Shown: positions 15,093-25,700 of the stretch, piece by piece
How positions within the stretch are numbered: the stretch's first letter is position 1
How the letters are laid out: each line of letters starts with the position of its first letter
Assembly: GCA_014706295.1 (NCBI GenBank)
Contig: JACSVZ010000002.1
Coordinates: 21,486,757-21,550,756 of the forward strand
Source of the DNA: Lycocorax pyrrhopterus obiensis
Taxonomy: Eukaryota > Chordata > Aves > Passeriformes > Paradisaeidae
Direction: 5' to 3'
Length of the DNA: 64,000 nt
Notes under the pieces: model-generated
The model's input: the letters and a program-made list of their open reading frames with translations, nothing else
Told to the model about the DNA's origin: nothing
The model's database searches: none
Program-made: the position numbers and the translations under genes

Positions 15093-15549
15093 TGTCCCCT
15101 CAACATAAGAAGGACATGGAACAAGTCCAGATGAGGACCATGAAATTGATAAGAAGACAGGCTGAGAAAGTTGGAGCTGTTCAGTCTGGAGAAGGGAAGG
15201 TTGAGTGGAGATCTCATAGCAGCCTTCCAGTATCTGAAGGGGCCCTACAGGGAAGCTGGAGAGGAACTCTTCATTAGGAACTGTAGTGGCAGGACAAAGA
15301 GTAATGGGTAGAAAACTGAAAGAGGGAAAATTTAGGTTAGATATTAGGACATTCTTTTAGATATTCTTTACTGTGAGGGTGGTGAGATACTGGAATACGT
15401 TTCCCAGGGAGGTTGTGAGTGTCCCATCCCTCGCACTGTTCAAAACCAGGTTGGATAAGGCCTTGAGCAACCTGGTCTGGTGAGAGGTGTCCCTGCCCAT
15501 AGCAGGGAGATTGGGACTAGACGATCTTTAAGGGCCATTTCAACCCTTA
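15093..15549 (+). mobile_element. CR1 LINE 3' fragment
   Basis: Begins with CAACATAAGAAGGACATGGA and runs through the conserved end of CR1 ORF2 (the frame reads as GAxxSxLPVSEGAL, a degraded form) and the 3' UTR to GACGATCTTTAAGG and CAACCCTTAA. It belongs to the same general type as the copies at 9.5 kb and 51.1 kb. Coding potential is lost through substitutions and indels. Confidence 0.88.
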
Positions 15550-15569
15550 ACAGCTGACCCCCCTTTTAG

Positions 15570-15748
15570 GGAGGGAGCGGAGTCACCATGCCTGGAAGTG
15601 TTTAGGCGGTGTCTGGATCTGGTGCTGAGTACCATGGTTTAGTTGTTTAGGGGTTCCAGTGGTAGTGCCAGGTTAACAGGTGGACTTGATGATCTTAAAC
15701 GTCTCTCCCAACCTTGACGATTTTACAATTCTGTCAAGATTCTACGAT
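15570..15748 (+). mobile_element. Second CR1 3' end, different subfamily, abutting the first
   Basis: Starts near GGAGTCACCATGCCTGGAAG and ends in GACTTGATGATCTTAAACG, CCCAACCTTGACGATT and a degenerate ATTCT-type tail near 15748. This 3' UTR differs from that of the element directly upstream. It therefore comes from another CR1 subfamily that either inserted next to the first or was its insertion target. Confidence 0.8.
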
Positions 15749-15879
15749 AAGTCAAAAAGTAAGTTTTAAATGGACTCAATGACACAAAAGAATTTGCTTT
15801 TATCTTTAAACCAGAACTAACAAAACGGGTGCTTGCCCTGAGGCCAAGAGCTGTCCTTGGTTCTCTGCAGGGTTCTGCC

Positions 15880-16260
15880 GGCAGAATTTTGTCACCGGGC
15901 TCGGGCTGTGCCCGCCCCAGGGGTGCGTGGCCGGGCTGAGGCCGGCTCTTGGGGAGGCGGGAGCCTGCACCGTACCGGGGGAGCTCCGCGGGCACACGGC
16001 TGTGTCCACCGAGAGAAAGGGGACAGGAGGGCGCTGCGCTGCCCTCCGGCACCAGCCCCGGCCCCCGCCCGGGCCCGCGGCCGCTGCCCGCCCTCAGCGC
16101 TCGGGGCCGGTCCGTGGCCTGTGGCGCAGCGCCCCCCGGCGGCCGCCCCGCCCCGCCCCGGCCCGCGTGCCCCAGCCCCGCGCGTGAGGGGAGCCATGGC
16201 CCGGTGTGACTGCCCGGCCCTCTCTGGAGGCCGTAAGGACCTCCGGGAACTTTAAATAAT
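15880..16260. promoter_or_regulatory. Orphan CpG island, 37 kb upstream of FAM171A1
   Basis: About 380 bp of very GC- and CpG-rich DNA with clustered GC boxes (CCCCGCCCCGCCCC near 16145-16158), surrounded by AT-rich sequence. It looks like a promoter but no known gene starts here. It could be the promoter of a long noncoding RNA, an alternative upstream FAM171A1 promoter, an enhancer island, or a remnant GC-rich part of a repeat. Overlapping ORFs of up to 189 codons on both strands have the alanine-, proline-, glycine- and arginine-rich content expected from GC bias and match no family I know. Confidence 0.65.
16196..16255 (+). CDS. Possible short ORF at the 3' edge of the orphan CpG island
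   Basis: A 19-codon frame opening with a strong start context (GAGCCATGG) at the 3' edge of the island and stopping at TAA 16253-16255. A GTAAGG donor-like site lies inside it at 16233, so it could instead be the beginning of a spliced first exon. No product is recognisable. It may well be chance. Confidence 0.15.
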   Translation: MARCDCPALSGGRKDLREL

Positions 16261-19122
16261 GAAAACAACAGTGTGCGGGCCCTGCACTGCAACTAGCGCG
16301 GACTAGGGAGTCCACGTCGAATATTCGTACTTAAATATTAGCTGTAAAGCACCGTTTGTCCTTAAACTGAGGGTTACTGAGAGGTGGAAAACTTAACGTG
16401 ACTCTTGTCAGGGAGAAACAGACACCTTTAAGCAAAGTCACTGGTGTGTGTTTCTGGTGGAAAATACATTTATCTGATAGGTTATGACCAGTTTAATCTC
16501 TCTTTTGCTATGGAAAAGCCACGTTTTACTATGTGAATATAAAATTTGATGTACTGCAGAATATCAAATAATGAGACTGCAGGATAACTTCTTTTAAAAT
16601 CTGTTGACTTTACTATGTTTTAATCTCTATAAAATAAGCTTTCCCTTAATCTGTAAACCACATCACTTATCAGATGGTAACTCTATTATCCAAACCCCAG
16701 TATAGGGGAGCTCAAAGGGAACGGTGCAGAACAAAATGGGGAAAATGGAAAGATGTGATGACATCCCACCATACACCTACTGAACATTTAAAGGCTAAAT
16801 TCTCCTTGTAAATGTCAGTCTTTTCAGGAGAATCACATTACCCCTGTGATTTACTAAGGGTCTGCTGGGTGCTGCATGTGAGCTACATCAAGTGGTTCAT
16901 TTCTTACTGCCAATCACTACTTTATTACTGCACAAATAAACATCCATAGCTGACGGTATAGTAACAAATACATTCATTGCATTTATTTAAATAAATGAAG
17001 TTGGCCTTATTCCTGCCTGGAAACTAAAACGAATTTTATTTCTACTATGGGGGATGTTTTGGGGCCGGCTACTACAAAGAAGGATGTCACAATGTGTAGA
17101 AATTTTTTTACTTGTTGGTCATGGTTTTTAAATTAGTTCCAGTTACACATACTAAATATATCTACTATACCTCAAGATAGCTTTGAAATATAGATACAAT
17201 TTTAGGGAGTGAATTGTTAAGCAACGTAAACAACACCTTAAGTGGCAGTAGGCTTACTAATAACTTTTTGCGTTCTCAATCCTCATTGTACATCACAGGT
17301 TGTTACAGTTATGGAACAGGCAAAAGGTTGAGAATAAACAAGAAAAGGTGCTAGTAAATACAAAATCCACTACATTTTGTGTAGAAACACAGGCTGTAGA
17401 ATTCCAGGAAACTGCTGAGGAAAATAAAATATATCAGACCATTTCAAAATCAAATAAACAATAACCCCATTGCCACTCACATCATTGGAGTCCTCTATTG
17501 AGCAATTAGGGCACTGTCAGCTCTTCCAATGTGCTCCAGAAATCATGCAGAGAACCCCATCGTAAAGTGACAAAGTCATCATCAATGGGACCATCTCAAA
17601 TCCACCACGTACTTCTGAGTTTAGTCACCCAAGCACAAGCGTTAATTCATTTGTTTTTCCTGAAGGAATTGAAAATAAGTATTCCTGTTTATGTCATCAA
17701 AAGGGGTTTTGCCCACTTTGCATAATTTGATTATCTTACTGCTTAGGAGCTGAGGCAGAGGCTGACTCAGACACTGCAAACAGTGGTCCCGTTCCAGCAT
17801 GAGTGGGAGGCTCTTGGTCACAGTAACTATTCCTCCCTCTGCACTTGGAGGCAGCTCTGAGATCCCATCTGCAAATCATTCAGATAAGTGACTTCGGTTC
17901 CACATAAAATAATGTCTTACAACTGTCCAGTTCTGGAATTTATATGTGGTTAGTGTGATAAATGTTTTATGATCTTATATATATATATATATACACACCA
18001 GACAAAGGATAATCGTAGGGTCAATGAAAAATGATAGTGAGGAATAGATATTGGATGATAGCAAACAGAACAATTGTTGAGCAGCTCATTTGTAGTTGTC
18101 TGCAGAAAGGAAAGGGAGGGTGAGAGTCTCCCATGTGTTAGAGATAACAGCAGTATCAGCTATAAAAACTCTAGAGGCACTAAAAGCAAAGAGAGCCTGA
18201 AATCCAGATAATGTAAGGTTTTAGGAAAGGCACATCTGTAATCCTTTCACTGACATTTTCTAGAAGATCACAAGAGTCAAGAAGAGATTCCTGGAGATTA
18301 AGAAGCAGCAGATTTGAATCTCACATTTTAAAGAGGGCAAAGGACAGGAAACTATAAACTAGCAAATGGAACATTGTTTGTATATAAACCTGGACACTGC
18401 TTAAGTGATTTGGCTAAAAAACACCTGGAAAGGTTCACTCTGATTAAGGAAAGCTAGAATGGTTTATAATTCATTAAGTTGTTTGAGGTCTTTAGAGATA
18501 CTACTGCCATTGAGTTCTTTATAGGTATTATGACTGCTGTGAAAGATGCATTCATTTTTATCATAATAATGAAAGCATGGTTAGTGTGAAGCAACAGCAC
18601 ATGCTATGGGTTTTTTGATGTTCCAGCTGAAGTTTCTGTGAAGCTGCAAGAAAAGTTAAGTGCTAGACAGAGGCCACTGTTTTCAGTGGTAGGAAAGAGG
18701 TTGAAAACCAAAGGCTATTAGAAAACCTTTGTTCTGTGGATTTTTTTTTAATTTCTCTTTTTAAAATTACATTTTTGTGAACATTTGGGAACATTGTATT
18801 AAATTGGTTTTGAAATAAGTATTTTATTCTTCCCTGGTATTTTTTACAGCAACACAACAAATCCTAGTATCTTGCAGAGCAAAATTGATTTCAGTAGCAA
18901 AGTCTGGTGAGATGACAATACATCTCCTTTCAACCAGAACTGAGAATTTGGGGCAGGGACATGAATTCACAGTGAACACTCCTGTGCCCCATACAGGCCT
19001 TCTGCAAAGCTAGTTGTACATTTGCTGTTGCTCTCAAGAGTGCAGGGTAAAACAGCTGCACTGGGAACAGGCATTTCTTCACCCATCCTGCTTGCTGAGG
19101 TAAGGTTTTCTTCCAAGCTTTA
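16261..19122. other. Intergenic DNA between the orphan CpG island and the solo LTR
   Basis: AT-rich, with a small TA/CA microsatellite at 17976-17998. If the orphan island is a promoter acting rightwards, exons of its transcript could lie here, but none can be recognised without transcript data. Confidence 0.55.
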
Positions 19123-19127
19123 CCATC

Positions 19128-19766
19128 TGTGCCGGTTTGGCCAAAATCTAGCAATATATCCTCTGAGAGGAAACCAGGTTACAACCACCCTTCCCCCCAC
19201 AGGGTTCGGGGAAAAAGAAAATATTTTCCTCGAAGGAAAGTGAATGAGATAAAAACTATTTATTTAACAAACACACAGGAAAAGGATAATAATGCTAAAT
19301 AATGAAATGAAATCTCTCGCTATAGAGAGAAACCTGGGAAGATTTCAGAGTTTTTCTGTAGGTGTGGTCTCTCTCCTCCTCGGAGCTGGGTCGGCGAGGG
19401 CCCACCCCCGGGCCTCGGGGAGGAAATTCTCCCGATGTGTTCTGATGTTGTTAGACAGTCCAGAAGAGAAGAAGGGAAAAACCAAAGTCCCAGGAAACAA
19501 AGTTCAGCTTTCCGTCTCACGCCGGGAAGAGAGGAAAAAAACCGAAACCGCTGGCTGAAGCAAGCAAACAGGGTGCTCCCTCCTGCTCCTGCAGCCAGAG
19601 AACGCAGAGGAGTGTAATCTTTGTGTCCTTGGGAAACAGTTTTGAAAAGTTCGTTTGGTTTTTTTTCTTTTCTCCAGCTCAGCTTAAAGGCACAGAAAAG
19701 GCACAATATTACTTTTTGGGCATAGAGCATGATAGGGGATACACATGATAGAGTCACCCCAAGACA
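19128..19766 (-). mobile_element. Solo LTR of an endogenous retrovirus, ERVL-like, with 5-bp target duplication
   Basis: A 639-bp element with ends TGTGCC and AAGACA on the + strand, so it has the TG...CA termini of a long terminal repeat. It is flanked by a perfect 5-bp direct repeat, CCATC (19123-19127 and 19767-19771). A 5-bp duplication is typical of ERVL-type elements. No internal gag or pol sequence and no second LTR is seen, so this is a solo LTR left by recombination. Minus-strand orientation is preferred because AATAAA lies at 19264-19259 on that strand, about 130 bp before its 3' end. The CG-rich middle (19380-19540) would be the core. ORFs crossing it are artefacts. Confidence 0.75.
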
Positions 19767-22700
19767 CCATCTCAGGCAGAGGCCATGTTTCAGAGGGACT
19801 CTATTCTTACAGATTTTCCCCCTTCTCTCCTGAGAGTTGGTGTCCAGCTGTATCTCATTCAAGTTAATACTTACTGCATTAGGGAGCTGTCCCATTCCAC
19901 CATTCTGACAGGACATCAGTTTTGCTTTCTCCACCAACCCCAGCCCTTTGGAAACAGTGGAGTCTGTGTCTGGATGCTGCTGGGCAAAGCAGACCTGTCA
20001 GGAGAAGCTGCTCTGCTGGTGTATCGCAGGTGCACATATAGTCAGATTTTCTAGCCCTGAAGGATACTGTGTTTCCAGGAGCAAAGAGCAAATAGGATTT
20101 CTGGACACTTCCCACCTTCTAGCAGCCTGATTAAACAGGGCTGGCTGCCAATAAAGAAGGAAAACTATTTATTATCATGTGTATTGGAACCTGCTCGAAA
20201 ATTGCTTACTGCTCAGCATTGTCATTAACTTAGCAATAGATTTTCACAAGACTGCCATTTTCTCAAGCTAAGCGCCAAACTCATCCCAGATGTAACTTCA
20301 TTAGTGCCAATACAGCCACACTGAGAATAAATTTGGCCTTATGATTTTAGGATCTCTGTGTGTTGGGGACGCCAGTCCACGTCCCTAAACCATAAAAAGG
20401 CCAATCTCTCGGAGTCACCTAACAGTTCTTCCCTAGCTGTTCTTCAGCAAAAACTATTTAAAATTAAACAACTCACGGTCAGGTACTTCTCTGGACCAGG
20501 AGCTCTACAGCTGAGAGTGGTTTTTCTGGTACTGCATGAGCCAGCGCCAGAAGAAGGAGGCATGTAGCTGAGAGGAGGATGTACAGCCCCATACTGTATT
20601 CCCCCAGGACTCAAGCATGGCTAAAGCCCAGGCAGATTGTGTGACAATTCACTTCAACCACTTCAGATGTGGTTACCATAGTTGTTCTAGGGGTAGAGAG
20701 ATCAAACAGATCTTTCTAAGACAGGAAGCTGGATTAAGACATAGAAAGCAGAACCATCATGAAAGCAGTTAAGAATATGGAGCACCAAATGTTCCCAGAA
20801 CTCCCCTTACTGATAATTTACTGTGTTAAATTTAAATAGTGTATCTTTCAGGCATTGTATAAATGGAAGGATTTGTGTGCCCTGACTAGCAAGACTTTTT
20901 ACAAGTACAGTGATATCTCTGACACTGCATGCTAGTCTGAGTATCCTCAGGCTACCCAAGGTTTCGTTCAGGTACTTGCCAATGAAAAGTGTCACTAAGT
21001 TTTTATGAAGAGTTACATTTCTGAAGCCAGTAGCTCTGCACTCCGTACAGGCCTCAGCACACTTGGTACCCAGCATTCCTCCTAATTAGAGTTTGAATGG
21101 CTTCTATAAAAATACCACTGATTTTCAAGATTTTCTGTCCATAGCTCAGATATGCCTTTCAACACTCTATTGTGCTTAAGTGTTACCTGTGATTAGAATA
21201 ACTTTATAGTTTAGTCAATGCTTACACTGAGCAGCAAAACCAGAAAGCATTTCCTCAGTTTCTCTTCTGAGGCAGTTAAATATCTCCACGCAGTCTTTTA
21301 ATTTCAGTGTTGCACTCACATTAATGACATTTATTCACTTCATGAGAGTTTTATGTGTGTATCAGAACACAGAACCAAGCTCAGATTTGGATTTAATTTC
21401 AAAATGTTGGTCTTTCCTTTAAAAAATTTATTATTTGCCAGCGTTTGTACCAAAACAATACATTGTTTTTATCTGTTGCCCAAAGAGTTACATTTCATGC
21501 TGCGCTCTCATTTTTGTGTTACTGCTCTGGGCCCTGTGTGAGTTTGAGTGCTTAAAGTTAGGCAATTACTTAAATATTTTGTGAGGTGGGAGCCTCAGGC
21601 CTCACAGAACTACTGAAGAGACATATAAGGGTTGTTTTTCTTTTAAAGAAAGGTGAATGAGTGGTACTGAGGGTGTTTAGTGTCTTGAAATCGCTTAGGG
21701 CTTGTTTATTCTTGGACAGGAAATTTCTGTGGTTAATTTTGAAGCCTTAAAGTTATGGAGGAAAAAGCAAAGACTTTTGTAAGTGGAGAAAGTACATGTT
21801 TGGTTTGGATTTGAGGGGTTTTTTTCTGTTTTTAAGTCCAACATCTGAAGCTGGAAATGTCAAGCAGTTTGTGGAGTGGTTCAGAGGTCGCTCCTGTGCA
21901 CTGTCATGGCTGGTGACAGACCCGCGATGCTGGGAGCTGTCTCCATCAGAGGACGTTTTCTGCTCACTGTTTACAATGCTAAACAGGCCGGTAGCTCATC
22001 TGCTCTTCGGGGCCTCAGCAGCCTTAGGAGTTGTGGAGATTTCCTGTGTGCCAAGGGTACTGTGATCTGTTGCCACCTGCTCCAAATCCCTTGTAGTCCT
22101 GAATTCTTAAAGGACATTCTGGATCAAGCTGTCTCTCTTCCAGCTTTGCTGCTTACTGGTTAAGGCAGGGAAAGGAACAGAGAGGGCTACGGTGCATACA
22201 GTCCCCTCCAGACAGCGACACCTTTCTTGAGGTGTCTCTTCCCTTTGGAGATAGGGCATGGATGGGACTGGTTTGTCCTGTGAAGTTTGCTTCCCCGTGA
22301 GCTTTGGCAGCAACAAATTCCTGGAGAGCAGTGTGCCAATGCTTACTTTGCAAGGGAGAAAACATTCATCTTTTCTCCTTTCCTTCTTTTTGCAGTGACA
22401 GAGGTGGAACACCCCTGGGACATGAGTGTGGTGTTTCTTTCTTACAAGTTTTAGCACTAGAAGGTTTCTGTATTGGCGCCAGGGCTTTACCGCTCTCCTA
22501 CACAGTATCATAAGACAGCATCTTAGGTGGTGTTTCTGGCTGTCCTTGCATTCTGCACCAGAGGGGGTTCAGTTATGTCACATTTCATCCACGATTTATA
22601 TTTTTTGCCTCTATCCACTCTTTTCCCTCCTCCTGATTGTTTATTTTACTTTTTCTGTTTTTCTCAAATGATCCTTGTTTAAATGTTAAGAGGCTGTTTT

Positions 22701-25700
22701 CATATTAGTGTGTTTATATTTTCAACATCTGTTTATTTTGCTGCAGAACACTCCAAATGACCTGGCAAAAGAAGTAGCAGTGTTTATAAATATAGCCATT
22801 ACTTTAATTATTCTGATTTTTAACTTACAGTGTATTTTTATGTGACTCAAGAGATTAAAACAGAAAAAATTCCAGGTCACACTTAATCAAATAAATATTA
22901 CTTTGTTTAACTGTATTATCAGCAAGAAAGTCTGGTCTTGGCTCACTGCAAGCTGACTTTTATATTTGTCACCAGAGGCTCTCAAAATTTCAGCTCACTT
23001 TTTTTCAGGTAATGACACTCCAATATCCTGGCTTTCACTAAGAATGTAGTAAGACGTTCTTTTTTCCTTTTGAACTTAAGTGATTTTAATTACAGGAGGT
23101 TTTACAGAGAAGATAGCTCCTTTATGATTTGGATCCAAATTGCTGATTGTAACTTCCATGACTTCTATAAAATACTTCCCTTTCCCTAAATCCTTTACCT
23201 AGTGTAGCTTTCACCTCTCAGCTCAGGCTGTTCTGGTGCAGCAAACAGTTTCTAGAATGATGTGTTGCCAATGCATGTCCCCTCTATCCAAAGTACACTG
23301 GGTCCAGCCCTCTTTTTGCAATGGAGTTCAATGAGTGAAGAACTAATCAAGCTTCTAAGTTTCTGAGTTTATAATGGAACAAAATTCTTTTCAGATTCTT
23401 ATTCTAGTTCTCTTGTTAGTGCTGGAAAAATGTGCAGTGATACAGCAGTGTCATGCACATTGCAACTCATTTCAGCAATACAGATTCTCAGAGCAGCCAC
23501 GTGCTTTGTTTTAATAGAGAAATAATGGGAAAAAGGAAGGAGCATTCAACTAAAAGCAGCTCATTCATGTTAGGTAGATTTTGCAATGAATTTTGCATTG
23601 TGTATCCATAGGTTTATGTTCCTAAGAGCCCAATGTTATGTTATATATGAGATCTACCTTCGGTTGTGTCTTTGCATAAGCCACTTATCACTCAAGTGTA
23701 GAAATGTTTTCAGTTGCCCTGTTGCTCTCACATTTTTGATGGATTTTTTTGTCCACGAGAGTAAAAGGGCTATTGCAATGATGGTGTCAAAAAACAGAAG
23801 AGAAGAAATTTGACAAAAACATCTCAGTGATGTTGTTATGCTCTGTGTGCCTCTGAATCTGTCACTGCAATGGTAGTATTCTACTGGGGCCCCAGGTTGC
23901 CACTGGCACCTTCTTTCTGTATCACTCTCTTTTTCATTCTTTGCCATCAAATTTTCCATGCCTAGTAGAAAATAATAGACATTTCTTTGGCACCACATCT
24001 AGCTATATCTTTTAAAGGACTTAGTACATGCAAACTCACACCTCTACTTATTGCCTGAGTCTTTCTCATTTGAACTCAGAGCTGTTTCTCACAAAAGGCT
24101 TTTATAGTAATGAAAACCTTCTTTTTGCACTTTCCATTCAGGTTTTCTCCTATAGACTTGACTTTCCAAGAGACCAATTATTAGCATTCTTTAAAAAAGA
24201 TTCTTGTGAATGGGAGAGCCATAAGAATGTTATTAAAATTTCATAGGGTGAGAAAATTGTGGACCCCACTGAAAACTGTGCTATTACATAGCACCTGTAG
24301 GAAAAAAAGTGGAAATTTTGGTAGTTTCCCACATGATCTCACAAAATTACAGGTTTGAAGGTGGAAGAGTATTGGATTTTGTGTTAAATGTTGTGCATAG
24401 CCTATTTTTATTAACTCTGTTTGGGCTTATTTGTCTAAGAAAGATTTTTGTTGCCTAGACCTTTTGTAGTGATTTGTGAGAGACATTTCAGGAAGGAAAA
24501 AATGAGTTGGTGACGGTTAGACTTTTTCTTTTGAGACTATTCCCTAAAAAGCCAAAATGCTTAAAGTGAGCTTAATGATGGCTGTTCGGATATACCTGAC
24601 ACAATTTTCAGCTCAGTGAGTGAGACCACATCTCAGACTTCCTTAGCAGCAGGTCACAAATAAAGTAAGTTATTGAACTGAAACTAGAGCTGGGAGTGTT
24701 CTCCAAACAGCCAGGGAAACTATAGGTGCTGGTAAGCCAGCTGGGAACATTATCAGGGACAGAATGCCACTCCAGCTCCAACTGCATTAATTATTTTATG
24801 GTGGCAGGAGGTCTGTGGGAGTGTTTACGTTTGCTGTCTGACATCCCTGTGTTTCATCTTTATTACGTGTGATAGACGGCATGTTTTTATTAAGCAGGGC
24901 TTGCAGGACAGCTTCCCTCTAGATAAGGAATCAGTAAGCCAGAGAGAAGTGGCCATCCCTTGAGAGCTGGAGGAAAGAAGGCTTGGGGTGAAAGACTCCA
25001 CCATATATTTTCAAGGACTAAAATTTGTTGATGCTAGGGAAAATGAGGAATTTGGAAGAAACAGCAGGGTTCTATAGTCCATAGCCAACATATGAACAGT
25101 CAGATTTGAAAAAGTTCCTGCTCCCAGACTGATAAGTCTTTTACCAGTGTGAGCTGTAGATATATGTCCCACCAGCCCTCTTCTTCCTGCCACACCCCAT
25201 GTTTTTTACAGGAAGGAAAGCTGAAGTCTGTGTTGGAGCACCCAGCCAATTCCACAGTCAGGATCAATATCCTACACACATCCGTCTCTCTTGATCTATC
25301 TTTGGATCCTACTGCAGCTACCAAACCCAAGCTCTTCTCATACAGTCCATAGGCTTCTTATGTCAAAGAACCTTTCACAAACTTGGCAGTTCTTTGGCCC
25401 AGGTAGGAGCAAGGTCTGTCTGAGCAGCCTTGTGCTCCCAGTAGCCCATGGTCTTTTTCCCCAGCTTCCCACAGGCCATAATGCTGTCATGAAGGGCTAT
25501 GGTTCTTTTTACAGATATGTCTAAATCAGCTGTAAAGTTGTCTACAAAATATTAACATATTTTAAGTAATAAAAAGAATCACTGATTTTTGAAGAAAAAA
25601 CTGAAATCTGCTGCATAAATATGTCCAACTAAGTGTGCAATCTCTGCAGTTGTGCGTTTTAGGGAAAAGGCTAGAATGGAAAGTTCTGAATTGTTTTGCA

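Noticed and set aside
15723..16292. 189-codon minus-strand ORF through the orphan CpG island
   Set aside because: Composition-driven; part of it runs into the CR1 tail. Competing ORFs exist in other frames on both strands.
19320..19937. 205-codon minus-strand ORF
   Set aside because: Most of it lies inside the solo LTR and crosses its end into flanking DNA. No viral or host protein motif is visible.
20345..20560. Possible second LTR beginning TGTGTGTTGGGGACG
   Set aside because: No matching CA end, target duplication or polyadenylation signal could be paired with it.
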